From: Thalassotalea_H castellviae
GTDB lineage: Bacteria; Pseudomonadota; Gammaproteobacteria; Enterobacterales; Alteromonadaceae
Direction: 5' to 3'
DNA: 64,000 nt
Assembly: GCF_031846185.1 (NCBI RefSeq)
Contig: NZ_JAVRIF010000003.1
Location: 124,001-188,000, forward strand
The notes under the pieces were generated by a model. The model did not search any database. It was not told the DNA's origin and saw only the letters and a list, made by a program, of their open reading frames with translations. The stretch's first letter is position 1. Every line of letters begins with the position of its first letter. Shown here piece after piece: positions 55,757 to 64,000 of the stretch. A program made the translations under genes and the position numbers.

Positions 55757-57231
55757 GTAATGAAATGAGAAAAACGATAACTAAAACGTCGAGCAATGCG
55801 ATGAACGCTTTGATAAAAATACCTGAAATGCGCCGAGTAAAGTCAATCCATTTTGTTGGTATTGGTGGTGCAGGTATGGGAGGTATTGCCGAAGTTTTAC
55901 TGAATGAGGGTTATCAAATTACCGGTTCTGATATCGGTGAAAATCAAGTGGTGGCACGACTACGTAAACTCGGCGCTACTATCGCGATTGGTCATCATCA
56001 AGATAACGTTAAAGACGCTAGTGTTATTGTGGTATCAACGGCAATTGATCAAGAAAACCCTGAAATAAAACAAGCCGCAATATTACGTATTCCGGTAGTA
56101 CGCCGTGCGGAAATGTTGGCTGAATTAATGCGTTTTCGTCATGGTGTCGCTATTGCTGGTACGCATGGAAAAACGACAACCACGAGTTTAATTGCCAGTA
56201 TTTTTGCTGAAGGAGGGTTAGATCCAACCTTCGTTATTGGTGGTTTATTAAATAGTGCCGGCACGAATGCACGCTTGGGCACGAGTCGTTACCTTATTGC
56301 TGAAGCCGATGAAAGTGATGCGTCATTTCTTCACTTACAGCCTATGGTTGCGGTGATCACCAATATTGATGAAGACCACATGGAAACTTATCAAGGTGAT
56401 TTTGAAAAGTTAAAAGATACCTACATCGAATTTTTACACAATTTGCCGTTTTATGGCCTTTGTGTGGTGTGTATTGATAATCCTGTTGTGCGAGAAATTT
56501 TACCTCGGATCGGTCGTCAAGTGATCACTTATGGCTTTTCAACCGATGCAGATGTCGTGGCAACAAATTATCAGCAAAATGGCGGAGTTAGTTACTTTAC
56601 CGTTGAAAGAGAAGGTATGCCAGAACTTGATCTAAGCGTGAATTTACCGGGCCAACATAATGTTTTAAACGCGTTAGCTAGTATTGCAGTTGCCACCGAT
56701 GAAGGTGTTGATGATGAAGCCATTGTTAATGCGCTGGGCAAATTTGCTGGCATCGGACGTCGCTTCGAACAATTAGCTGATTTAACGACCGATAAAGGAA
56801 AAATGGTCTTAGTTGATGATTATGGTCATCATCCTCGAGAAGTGGCAGCGACCATTAAAGCAATGCGCAATGGCTGGCCTGACAAACGTTTAGTGATGAT
56901 TTTTCAACCTCATCGTTATTCTCGAACCCGTGATTTATATGAAGACTTTGTAGAAGTGCTGTCTCAAGTTGATTGTTTATTATTACTCGATGTATATGCC
57001 GCGGGAGAAACACCAATATTAAGTGCAGACAGTAAAAGTTTAGCACGCAGTATTCGTCAACGAGGACAGTTAGAACCTATTTACGTTGGCGATGTTGCTC
57101 AATTAGCAGATTTATTAAAAGCCCAGTTACAAGATGGAGACATGGTCATTACTCAAGGTGCTGGGAATATCGGCAGTATTTCGCGTCAATTAGCGGTTAA
57201 CCCTTTATTTATGGAGGGTGAAAATGACTAG
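55753..57231 (+). CDS. murC: UDP-MurNAc:L-Ala ligase MurC
   Basis: A 492-residue Mur ligase that adds the first residue, L-alanine. Motifs: HFVGIGGAGMGGIAEVL (about residues 33-49), P-loop AGTHGKTTTTSLI (about 135), EADESDASFLHL (about 183) and DDYGHHPREV (about 356). About 20 residues longer at the N-terminus than E. coli start context suggests; a later ATG at 55801 is possible. Overlaps the ddlB start by 8 bases. Confidence 0.96.
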   Translation: MSNEMRKTITKTSSNAMNALIKIPEMRRVKSIHFVGIGGAGMGGIAEVLLNEGYQITGSDIGENQVVARLRKLGATIAIGHHQDNVKDASVIVVSTAIDQENPEIKQAAILRIPVVRRAEMLAELMRFRHGVAIAGTHGKTTTTSLIASIFAEGGLDPTFVIGGLLNSAGTNARLGTSRYLIAEADESDASFLHLQPMVAVITNIDEDHMETYQGDFEKLKDTYIEFLHNLPFYGLCVVCIDNPVVREILPRIGRQVITYGFSTDADVVATNYQQNGGVSYFTVEREGMPELDLSVNLPGQHNVLNALASIAVATDEGVDDEAIVNALGKFAGIGRRFEQLADLTTDKGKMVLVDDYGHHPREVAATIKAMRNGWPDKRLVMIFQPHRYSRTRDLYEDFVEVLSQVDCLLLLDVYAAGETPILSADSKSLARSIRQRGQLEPIYVGDVAQLADLLKAQLQDGDMVITQGAGNIGSISRQLAVNPLFMEGEND

Positions 57232-58180
57232 TACACCGATACATTGTGAAAAAATAGCCGTGTTATATGGTGGTGACTCTGCAGAGCGCGAAGTGTCTTT
57301 ACGTTCGGGTGAGGCGATAGCGAAAGGCTTGAAACAGTCGGGTTATGATGTCGTGCTGGTTGATACAAAAGGTTACTGCTTATCACAGTTAAGCCAATTA
57401 AAAATCGATAGAGCGTTTATTGCGCTACATGGTCGTGGTGGCGAAGACGGTTGTATTCAAGGAGCTCTTGAGTTTATGGGGATTCCTTATACTGGCTCAG
57501 GTGTTCTAGGCTCGGCACTATCAATGGATAAAAATCGTAGTAAGCAAGTGATGCAAGCCGTAGGTTTGCCAACTGCACCATTCGTTATTGTTGAACAAAC
57601 AGATTTTCACTCAGAAAACGTTAGCGAAATCCTTAAGCAATTAGGCGGCAAAGTTATGGTTAAACCCGCTCATGAAGGCTCGAGCATCGGCATGGCGATG
57701 GCGGAAACTACCGAGCAATTAAGCGAAGCTTTAAACGAGGCATTTGTTTTTGATGATGAGATTCTTGTTGAAGCCTGGATTAATGGCCCTGAGTACACCG
57801 TAAGTATTTTAGGTGATGAAGCCTTACCCGCGATACATATGGAAACTCCTAACGAATTTTATGATTATGATGCGAAATATCAAGCCAATACCACGCAATA
57901 TCATTGTCCTTGCCATTTATCTCACAGTGATGAATCAACATTAAAGACATTAGCATTAAAAGCGTTCAAAGCAACGGGTGCGAAAGGTTGGGGACGCGTT
58001 GATGTAATGCGTAATGAAAAAAATGAATGGCAAATTTTGGAAGTGAATACTGTACCGGGTATGACAGAAACGTCATTGGTACCTAAAGCGGCTAAGGTAC
58101 ATGGATTAAATTTTTCAGAACTGGTTTGTAAGATTATAGAACTGAGTAAACAGCAACGTAATAGTGCGAAAGAGCATTAA
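57224..58180 (+). CDS. ddlB: D-alanine:D-alanine ligase DdlB
   Basis: A 318-residue ATP-grasp enzyme making D-Ala-D-Ala. N-terminal AVLYGGDSAEREVSLRSG, ALHGRGGEDGCIQG, MVKPAHEGSSIGMAMA and the C-terminal ILEVNTVPGMTETSLVPKAA are all family signatures. The ATG at 57224, with GGAGG 6 bases ahead, is preferred over an in-frame GTG at 57218. Placement between murC and ftsQ marks it as the dcw copy. Confidence 0.96.
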   Translation: MTSTPIHCEKIAVLYGGDSAEREVSLRSGEAIAKGLKQSGYDVVLVDTKGYCLSQLSQLKIDRAFIALHGRGGEDGCIQGALEFMGIPYTGSGVLGSALSMDKNRSKQVMQAVGLPTAPFVIVEQTDFHSENVSEILKQLGGKVMVKPAHEGSSIGMAMAETTEQLSEALNEAFVFDDEILVEAWINGPEYTVSILGDEALPAIHMETPNEFYDYDAKYQANTTQYHCPCHLSHSDESTLKTLALKAFKATGAKGWGRVDVMRNEKNEWQILEVNTVPGMTETSLVPKAAKVHGLNFSELVCKIIELSKQQRNSAKEH

Positions 58181-58192
58181 AAGCTAATACAT

Positions 58193-58972
58193 ATGACTAA
58201 GAAGAAAGAGCAATTAGCAATCACTAAAAACAATGAAGAAACATTGCATTGGAGCTTTTGGCTAGGTGTTAGTTTTTTTGTGTTAGTGATTGTTGCGATT
58301 TGTTCTTTAGGCTGGTTTGTTACCGATAAAATGTCAGCAGACGAGTCAGCTCCTGTTACCTCTGTGGTGATCAGCGGTGAAATGGTTTACACCCACAAAG
58401 CGGATATAGAACAAGCGATAGAGAGCATTAATTTAAGTAACTTTTTTAATGTGGATGTTAACCAAGTACAAAATGAAGTGGCTAATTTACCTTGGGTATT
58501 TTCGGTTTCTGTACGGAAAAAATGGCCAAATGAGTTAAAAATTTATGTGGTGGATCAAACGCCAATTGCTTATTGGAATGGTGATTTTTTGATAAACCAA
58601 CAAGGTGTTGCTTTTCAGGCAGATATCACTCGAATTCAACATCCTTTACCGGCATTTTATGGCCCAGAAGGTACTGAACTAGTAGCACTGGATAATTATA
58701 TTAATTTAAGTGAATTACTTAATTATCGGGCTTTAGGGATAGATGAATTAGTGTTGTCGGAACGTTTTTCTTGGCAGTTAACCTTGAATGACGGCGTTAC
58801 ATTAAATTTAGGCAGAGAAAAAAGAGTACAACGTATTCAACGATTTATGGATGTATACCCATTAATCAAAAAGAATAAAAAAGCAGATCAACAAGTTGAT
58901 TATGTTGATTTACGTTATGACACAGGGCTAGCCGTTGGCTGGAAACCCTCAACAGAAAAAGAAAGAGTTTAA
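58193..58972 (+). CDS. ftsQ: Cell division protein FtsQ
   Basis: A 259-residue bitopic divisome protein. One membrane helix (about residues 24-45), a periplasmic POTRA domain (about 56-125; ending WPNELKIYVVDQTPIAYWNG) and a beta domain to the end, with VDLRYDTGLAVGW near the C-terminus. It recruits FtsL/FtsB. Position between ddlB and ftsA confirms the call. Confidence 0.95.
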   Translation: MTKKKEQLAITKNNEETLHWSFWLGVSFFVLVIVAICSLGWFVTDKMSADESAPVTSVVISGEMVYTHKADIEQAIESINLSNFFNVDVNQVQNEVANLPWVFSVSVRKKWPNELKIYVVDQTPIAYWNGDFLINQQGVAFQADITRIQHPLPAFYGPEGTELVALDNYINLSELLNYRALGIDELVLSERFSWQLTLNDGVTLNLGREKRVQRIQRFMDVYPLIKKNKKADQQVDYVDLRYDTGLAVGWKPSTEKERV

Positions 58973-58977
58973 CGTTA

Positions 58978-60213
58978 ATGTCAAAAGTACATGAAAGAAA
59001 CCTCGTCGTAGGTCTAGACATTGGAACATCAAAAATATCTGTGGCTGTTGGAGAGATTACCCCTGACAAAAAATTAAGTATTGTCGGTGTAGGAAATCAA
59101 CCAGCGAGAGGCATGGATAAAGGTGGCGTTAATGATCTTAATTTAGTGATTCAGTCGATTCAACGAGCGATTAATGAAGCTGAATTGATGGCAGATTGTC
59201 AGATCACCTCAGTGTATTTAGGGATTTCAGGCAAACATATCAGTTGTCAAAATGAAAACGGTATGGTGCCAATTAATGATAAAGAAGTGATCCAAGAAGA
59301 CGTTGATAATGTGATTCACACCGCGCGTTCAGTACCTATTTCTGCAGAGCGTAGAATGTTGCATGTGCTTCCTCAAGAATACTCAATTGACTGTCAAGAC
59401 GGTATCAAAAGCCCTATTGGTATGTCAGGGGTAAGAATGGAAGCAAAAGTTCATATTGTCACGTGTGCCAATGATATGGCGAAAAATATCGTCAAATGTG
59501 TTGAGCGATGCAACTTAAAAGTGGATCAACTGATATTTTCTGCCCTTGCCTCTAGTTATGCCGTGGTAACAGAAGATGAGAAAGAGCTGGGTATTTGTGT
59601 CGTTGATATTGGCGCTGGAACTATGGATATTTCCGTGTTTACTGGTGGTGCACTTCGCCATACAGCAGTGATCCCTGTAGCGGGTAACCAAGTAACGAGC
59701 GATATAGGTAAAATTTTTAGAACACCATTGAGTCATGCCGAAGAAATTAAAGTGCAATATGCCTGTGCGTTACGTCAATTGGTAAGCATGGAAGAAAATA
59801 TAGAAGTGCCAAGTGTTGGTGGTCGTGTTGCTCGTTCTATGTCTCGTCATACCTTAGCTGAAGTTGTTGAACCGAGATATCACGAATTATTTGAACTGAT
59901 CCAAGAAGAATTAAGAGAAAGTGGTTTAGAAGATCAAATTGCTGCAGGTTACGTGTTAACCGGTGGTACGTCAAAAATGGAAGGTGTCGTTGAGTTTGCA
60001 GAAGAAGTCTTTCAAATGCCGGTGCGAGTTGCTGTGCCACAAGATGTCTCAGGATTAAAAGAATACGTTAACGATCCAACGTACGCCACGGTTGTTGGTC
60101 TATTACATTATGGCATGCAAGCAAGTGAACAAGTGAATAATGAAACAAAATCAACGGAAGGCGTGGCAAGTATTGGTGCACGAATTTTAGCTTGGTTTAA
60201 AGGCGAATTTTAA
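58978..60213 (+). CDS. ftsA: Cell division protein FtsA
   Basis: A 411-residue actin-like ATPase. Phosphate-binding VGLDIGTSKISVAVGEI (about residues 11-27), the SHS2/1C domain (about 85-165), VVDIGAGTMDISVFTGG (about 208-224) and GYVLTGGTSKMEGV (about 323). The C-terminal amphipathic helix IGARILAWFKGEF is the membrane-targeting sequence that tethers FtsZ. Five bases after ftsQ. Confidence 0.97.
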   Translation: MSKVHERNLVVGLDIGTSKISVAVGEITPDKKLSIVGVGNQPARGMDKGGVNDLNLVIQSIQRAINEAELMADCQITSVYLGISGKHISCQNENGMVPINDKEVIQEDVDNVIHTARSVPISAERRMLHVLPQEYSIDCQDGIKSPIGMSGVRMEAKVHIVTCANDMAKNIVKCVERCNLKVDQLIFSALASSYAVVTEDEKELGICVVDIGAGTMDISVFTGGALRHTAVIPVAGNQVTSDIGKIFRTPLSHAEEIKVQYACALRQLVSMEENIEVPSVGGRVARSMSRHTLAEVVEPRYHELFELIQEELRESGLEDQIAAGYVLTGGTSKMEGVVEFAEEVFQMPVRVAVPQDVSGLKEYVNDPTYATVVGLLHYGMQASEQVNNETKSTEGVASIGARILAWFKGEF

Positions 60214-60253
60214 TTGTTGTTGAGTGGATATTTGGCTTAACGCAATTTTAACG

Positions 60254-60299
60254 AAAGAAGTAAAAAGAAGTACAAAGAAGTATTTTTAAAAAAGAAGTT
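60254..60299 (+). repeat. Helically phased AAAGAAGT repeats in the ftsA-ftsZ gap
   Basis: AAAGAAGTA occurs at 60254, 60264 and 60274, exactly 10 bases apart, with a fourth AAAGAAGT at 60291. They lie just before the ftsZ ribosome-binding site, in a gap of 122 bases that is unusually long for this cluster. Confidence 0.6.
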
Positions 60300-60335
60300 T
60301 TGGTGGAACAAAACGATAATAATCGGAGAGAGAAA

Positions 60336-61499
60336 ATGTTTGAATTAATGGAAGACCATAACGAAGAAGCAGTAATTAAAGTCATTGGTGTTGGTGGAGG
60401 CGGTGGAAACGCTGTTGAACACATGGTGTGTCAAACCATCGAAGGTGTAGAATTTATAACTGCCAATACTGACTCGCAAGCGTTACGAAATTCTTCAGCT
60501 AATGTCACCTTACAAATGGGCGGTGACGTGACTAAAGGTTTAGGTGCTGGAGCTAACCCAGAAATTGGCCGTCGTAGTGCTGAAGAAGATAGAGAAACCA
60601 TTAAAGAAACCTTACAAGGCGCAGATATGGTTTTTATCGCTGCTGGTATGGGTGGTGGTACAGGTACTGGTGCTGCTCCCGTGGTTGCTGAAGTTGCGAA
60701 AGAAATGGGCATTTTAACGGTTGCTGTTGTTACTAAGCCTTTCCCTTTTGAAGGTAAGAAGCGAATGAATTATGCCGAGCAAGGTATCGAATTCTTATCA
60801 AAAAATGTTGATTCTTTGATCACTATCCCTAATGAAAAATTATTAAAAGTACTCGGGCCTGGTACTTCATTATTAGATGCTTTTAAAGCCGCAAATAATG
60901 TTTTATTAGGAGCGGTTCAAGGTATTGCGGAACTTATTACGCGTCCTGGACTCATAAATGTGGATTTCGCCGATGTTCGCACCGTAATGTCTGAAATGGG
61001 CACTGCCATGATGGGGTCTGGTTTAGCATCAGGTGAAGATCGTGCTGAAGAAGCTGCAGAAGCCGCTATTTCAAGTCCATTACTTGAAGATGTTGATCTT
61101 GCTGGTGCTCGCGGTATTTTAGTCAATATCACAGCTGGTATGGATATTAGTATTGACGAATTTGAAACAGTAGGTAATGCAGTAAAAGCATTTGCTTCTG
61201 AAAATGCGACTGTTGTTGTAGGTGCGGTGATTGATCCAGAAATGACTGAAGACTTACGCGTAACGGTAGTTGCAACGGGTATTGGTGCTGAACGAAAGCC
61301 TGATATCACTTTAGTGAATCCAGCGCCTGCTATGGAACCCATTGCGGTAGGTCAAGAGTTTATTGCTAATCCACAAACGGAAGTGAGCTCTCAACCAGTA
61401 ACAATGCAAGAGGCAAATGCACAAGCACAAAAGGTGCCTGCGGCGGATCTAGATAATTACCTAGATATTCCTGCATTTTTAAGAAAACAAGCGGATTAA
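60336..61499 (+). CDS. ftsZ: Cell division GTPase FtsZ
   Basis: A 387-residue tubulin homologue forming the Z ring. The start at 60336 has GGAG 7 bases ahead and gives the expected MFELMEDHNEEAVIKVIGVGGGG; an upstream TTG at 60300 is rejected. The GTP-binding signature GGGTGTGAAPVVAEVAKE is near residue 105, the T7 loop NVDFADVRTVMS near 207, and the conserved C-terminal peptide YLDIPAFLRKQAD ends the protein. Confidence 0.98.
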   Translation: MFELMEDHNEEAVIKVIGVGGGGGNAVEHMVCQTIEGVEFITANTDSQALRNSSANVTLQMGGDVTKGLGAGANPEIGRRSAEEDRETIKETLQGADMVFIAAGMGGGTGTGAAPVVAEVAKEMGILTVAVVTKPFPFEGKKRMNYAEQGIEFLSKNVDSLITIPNEKLLKVLGPGTSLLDAFKAANNVLLGAVQGIAELITRPGLINVDFADVRTVMSEMGTAMMGSGLASGEDRAEEAAEAAISSPLLEDVDLAGARGILVNITAGMDISIDEFETVGNAVKAFASENATVVVGAVIDPEMTEDLRVTVVATGIGAERKPDITLVNPAPAMEPIAVGQEFIANPQTEVSSQPVTMQEANAQAQKVPAADLDNYLDIPAFLRKQAD

Positions 61500-61530
61500 T
61501 TTATTTTTTAAATTAATAAATGCTGAAGTT

Positions 61531-61559
61531 TTGATTTTGTTATGCTTTTTTGCTATATT
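61531..61559 (+). promoter_or_regulatory. Predicted lpxC promoter
   Basis: TTGATT (61531-61536) and TATATT (61554-61559) with a 17-base spacer, 61 bases before the lpxC ATG. No terminator follows ftsZ, so lpxC may be read from both this promoter and the dcw operon. Confidence 0.6.
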
Positions 61560-61620
61560 ATGCGCCCGTCATTATTCGACGACGTATTATAAGTAAAATA
61601 TAGGCTTAAGAAGGCTGTTT

Positions 61621-62538
61621 ATGATTAAACAACGTACCATTAAAGAAAGTATATCGGCAGTAGGTGTTGGTTTACACAAAGGCGAAAAGGTGCAGATCAC
61701 TCTCCGACCTGCGCCAGCAAATACGGGTATCGTATTTCGTCGTGTAGATTTAAAACCTGTCGTTGATATTAAAGCGACACCTGAAGCAGTAGGTGAAACG
61801 ACTTTATGTACATGTTTAGTGAATGAGCAAGGCGTTCAGATTTCCACCGTCGAACACTTGCTTTCTGCTGTTGCAGGTTTAGGAATTGATAACTTAGTTA
61901 TTGATGTTGATTCTCCTGAAATTCCAATTATGGATGGCAGTGCACTACCGTTTGTTTATTTAATTCAATCGGTAGGCATCGAAACCTTAAATGTTGCTAA
62001 GCGCTTTATTCGTATCACGAACACCATCCGTGTCGAAGAAGGTGACAAATGGGCAGAATTAAAACCATATCAAGGTTTTAAGGTTAATTTTGCTATCGAA
62101 TTTGAACATCCTGTTATCGCTAATACTTGCCAAACAATGAGTATGGATTTATCAAGCTGCTCATTTATTAAAGAAATTAGTCGCGCACGTACTTTCGGTT
62201 TTATGAAAGACATAGAATTTTTACGTTCTCATAATTTAGCCTTAGGTGGCAGCTTAGAGAATGCGATAGTACTGGATGAATATCGTATGTTGAACAAAGA
62301 TGACTTACGTTATGATGATGAATTCGTAAAACATAAAATCTTAGATGCCATTGGTGATCTATACATGTGTGGTAGTAGTATTTTAGGCGAATTAAATGCG
62401 TTTAAATCAGGCCACGGTTTGAATAACTTATTACTGCGAGAAGTATTTAAACAAGTGGATTCATGGGAATGGGTTACTTATGAAAACGAAGTAGAATCTC
62501 CTATTGAATTTCAAGAAATAAGTGCCAATCAATTTTAA
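61621..62538 (+). CDS. lpxC: UDP-3-O-acyl-GlcNAc deacetylase LpxC
   Basis: A 305-residue zinc metalloenzyme, the committed step of lipid A synthesis. Motifs: RTIKESISAVGVGLHKGEKV at the start, zinc-ligand STVEHLLSAVAGLGIDN (about residues 76-92), HKILDAIGDLYM (about 238) and KSGHGLNNLL (about 262). Same length as E. coli LpxC. Follows ftsZ as in other gammaproteobacteria and is followed by a strong terminator. The last residues lack the hydrophobic tail that E. coli uses for FtsH turnover, so degradation control may differ. Confidence 0.97.
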   Translation: MIKQRTIKESISAVGVGLHKGEKVQITLRPAPANTGIVFRRVDLKPVVDIKATPEAVGETTLCTCLVNEQGVQISTVEHLLSAVAGLGIDNLVIDVDSPEIPIMDGSALPFVYLIQSVGIETLNVAKRFIRITNTIRVEEGDKWAELKPYQGFKVNFAIEFEHPVIANTCQTMSMDLSSCSFIKEISRARTFGFMKDIEFLRSHNLALGGSLENAIVLDEYRMLNKDDLRYDDEFVKHKILDAIGDLYMCGSSILGELNAFKSGHGLNNLLLREVFKQVDSWEWVTYENEVESPIEFQEISANQF

Positions 62539-62555
62539 GAACTAAGTGTCTTACT

Positions 62556-62585
62556 AAAAAACTAGCGAATAAAGCTAGTTTTTTT
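62556..62585 (+). terminator. Bidirectional terminator between lpxC and dciA
   Basis: An 11-base stem (62556-62566 with 62574-62584), 7-base loop and T tract to 62585; A tract on the other side lets it also end the convergent dciA transcript. Confidence 0.92.
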
Positions 62586-62613
62586 ATGTCTGAAAATTAA
62601 CGAGATTGTAAAG

Positions 62614-63081
62614 TTAATTGGGTTTATTCGCTAAACGGGCGAGCTTTTGTAATTTTTTCTTTAAGCTTTCTGGCGCATTTTCTGCAATTTCATTTAATTG
62701 ATTTGCGGTTTTTTGTGAAATATTCCTGACAACAGGAGGGTTAATTGGTTGTTTAATCGGCTGTTGGTTGCGATAAGGTGAAACTTTTATTTCAATCTGA
62801 TTAAATTCCCCTGCAGACACTTCCGATAACTTTTGACTGATTTTTACCCGTTCAAACTGTAATCGCTGGCCCCAAGTAGCAGAAATCACCTCAATAACGA
62901 TAGAATTTTGTTTGAAATTGGCAATATGCCATACTTCTGCTGGCAGGTCGGGGCATGTTTGTCGTACAATATCTGCTAAGATAGTTAAAGAGTTGGTTTT
63001 TGCCGCTATTTGTGCCAAAGTGCCCGATGAAGATTTCATCAAGCTTGATGTGTCGAGTGGTTTTTTAGTTTTTCTAACCAT
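62614..63081 (-). CDS. dciA: DciA-family helicase-loading protein (DUF721)
   Basis: A 155-residue protein of the DUF721/DciA family. The N-terminal KH-like domain (about residues 20-110) includes CPDLPAEVWHIANFKQNSIV and ATWGQRLQFER, typical of the family. DciA helps load the replicative helicase DnaB in bacteria lacking DnaC. The C-terminal tail is Pro/Gln rich and then basic (KKLQKLARLANKPN). Divergent from the M23 peptidase gene by 66 bases; the order lpxC-dciA-M23 peptidase is common in Alteromonadales. Confidence 0.88.
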   Translation of the reverse strand: MVRKTKKPLDTSSLMKSSSGTLAQIAAKTNSLTILADIVRQTCPDLPAEVWHIANFKQNSIVIEVISATWGQRLQFERVKISQKLSEVSAGEFNQIEIKVSPYRNQQPIKQPINPPVVRNISQKTANQLNEIAENAPESLKKKLQKLARLANKPN

Positions 63082-63147
63082 AAATCAACCAGTTATATTT
63101 TATCATTCTGAATGACAAGAGTGATACTAAACGAAATAAAGAGAGTT

Positions 63148-64000
63148 ATGAGTTTAACACTACTATACCGTGGAAAAAATGTTAGATTTTCAATGAAATT
63201 AAATAAATTTCATTGGTTATCAGCCATTGTAATTTTTTCTATCGTATCAGGTTTTGTTGTACACCTGCTTATTTCTTCAGACGCCAAACCTAATTTACCG
63301 CTTTATAGTATCAAAGATAATACTCACCAAGTCGAAAAACCTAGTGAGATTAACGATCAACAAGTGGTTGCTTTAACCATGAAGTTGGCCGAATTACAAA
63401 GCCAAGTTTTACGGTTAAATGCATTGGGCGATCGCCTTGCAGAGCAAGCTAATATTCCTGAAAATGAATTTAATTTTGAAGCCTTACCGCCTAGTGGCGG
63501 TCCAATGGTTCAAAGTCAGGGCAGTGAAAAAAGAAGTTTAGTTGAGTTATTAGCCGATATTTCAAAAGTTGAATTAGCACTGTCATTTGAAGAAAAACAA
63601 CTTGAGATGCTTGAATCTATTACTTTGGGTCACCATATAGAAAGTATGAGCTATTTATCGGGTAGACCAATTAAAAAAGGGTGGCTTTCATCTTATTTTG
63701 GTACCCGTAAAGATCCGTTTAATGGTCAACCTGCAATGCACAAAGGTATTGATTTTGCTGGTAAGGAAGATGCTGACATCATTACTACTGCATCAGGCGT
63801 TGTCACTTGGGCCGCAAAACGTTATGGCTACGGAAATTTAATAGAAATAAATCACGGTAAAGGGATAAAAACCCGATACGGTCACAATAAAAAAATATTG
63901 GTAAAAGTGGGTGATGTTGTCAGTAAAGGGCAAGTCATTGCTAAAATGGGAAGCACAGGTCGTTCTACAGGCCCTCATGTACATTATGAGATTCTCCGTA
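63148..64000 (+). CDS. M23-family peptidoglycan endopeptidase (partial, cut by window end)
   Basis: An open frame of 284 codons from ATG 63148 to the window edge with no stop. A single N-terminal membrane helix or uncleaved signal (about residues 29-47) is followed by a coiled coil (about 73-100) and, from about 175, an M23 (LytM) domain: SSYFGTRKDPFNG, the zinc ligands in HKGIDFAG, NHGKGIKTRYGHN and TGRSTGPHVHYEI. It would cut peptidoglycan cross-links in the periplasm. All LytM zinc ligands seen so far are intact, so it is probably active. The missing part is likely short. Confidence 0.93.
   Translation, partial: MSLTLLYRGKNVRFSMKLNKFHWLSAIVIFSIVSGFVVHLLISSDAKPNLPLYSIKDNTHQVEKPSEINDQQVVALTMKLAELQSQVLRLNALGDRLAEQANIPENEFNFEALPPSGGPMVQSQGSEKRSLVELLADISKVELALSFEEKQLEMLESITLGHHIESMSYLSGRPIKKGWLSSYFGTRKDPFNGQPAMHKGIDFAGKEDADIITTASGVVTWAAKRYGYGNLIEINHGKGIKTRYGHNKKILVKVGDVVSKGQVIAKMGSTGRSTGPHVHYEILR

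Noticed and set aside
60300..60335. TTG start 36 bases upstream of ftsZ
   Set aside because: The ATG at 60336 has a Shine-Dalgarno sequence and the conserved FtsZ N-terminus.
60917..61342. Long antisense frame inside ftsZ
   Set aside because: A shadow of the codon bias of ftsZ; no start context or domain. The same holds for the other antisense frames within coding genes.
1..64000. CRISPR arrays, insertion sequences, prophage, tRNA or rRNA genes
   Set aside because: Looked for on both strands; no spaced repeats, transposase, integrase or RNA gene pattern was recognised.

Overview
The window reads as chromosome of a low-GC marine gammaproteobacterium of the Alteromonadales, most probably Colwelliaceae (Thalassotalea/Colwellia type). 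This is inferred from the AT-rich sequence, a gammaproteobacterial-order dcw cluster followed by lpxC, dciA and an M23 peptidase gene, a PEP-CTERM protein, TonB-linked laminarin and starch loci, and NagR- and PmrA-like operators. No rRNA, tRNA, CRISPR array, insertion sequence or phage gene was seen, and nothing looks recently transferred.

Layout. 0-13 kb holds housekeeping and envelope genes: a CvfB-like S1 protein, a TerB protein, nagX behind a NagR box, a two-gene RND efflux operon, a PIN-PhoH ATPase, a marC gene broken by one in-frame amber codon, a DUF3124 lipoprotein, and an LtaS/OpgB-type phosphotransferase with dgkA, each preceded by a PmrA-type box at matching distance. 13.4-28.9 kb is a laminarin (beta-1,3-glucan) locus: a LacI regulator, a FucP-type sugar importer plus lipoprotein GH3 beta-glucosidase, a secreted GH16 laminarinase with four repeated C-terminal modules, a TonB-dependent receptor, and a GPH importer plus cytosolic GH1 beta-glucosidase. 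Three promoter regions each carry a pair of TGGAAGCGCTTCCA-type operators. A hybrid sensor kinase and a MarR regulator follow. 33.2-38.3 kb is an alpha-glucan operon: a PEP-CTERM protein and a 1456-residue pullulanase behind a tandem ATGAATACGTATTCAT element. A chemoreceptor comes next, then (40.5-44.0 kb) a probable GalNAc salvage trio: a GH109-like enzyme, a nucleotidyltransferase and a NahK-like kinase.

44.5-62.5 kb is the complete division and cell wall cluster: mraZ-rsmH-ftsL-ftsI-murE-murF-mraY-murD-ftsW-murG-murC-ddlB-ftsQ-ftsA-ftsZ, then lpxC from its own promoter. Most junctions overlap by 1-8 bases. A triple MraZ box sits between the promoter and mraZ. The window ends with dciA on the minus strand and an M23 peptidase gene cut by the edge.

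How the parts work together: in the laminarin locus GH16 cuts the polymer outside the cell and the TonB receptor imports oligosaccharides. Two routes then finish the job: GH3 releases glucose for the FucP-type importer, and the GPH importer delivers oligosaccharides to cytosolic GH1. LacI probably represses all three transcription units. The dgkA/phosphotransferase pair fits diacylglycerol recycling under an envelope-stress regulator.
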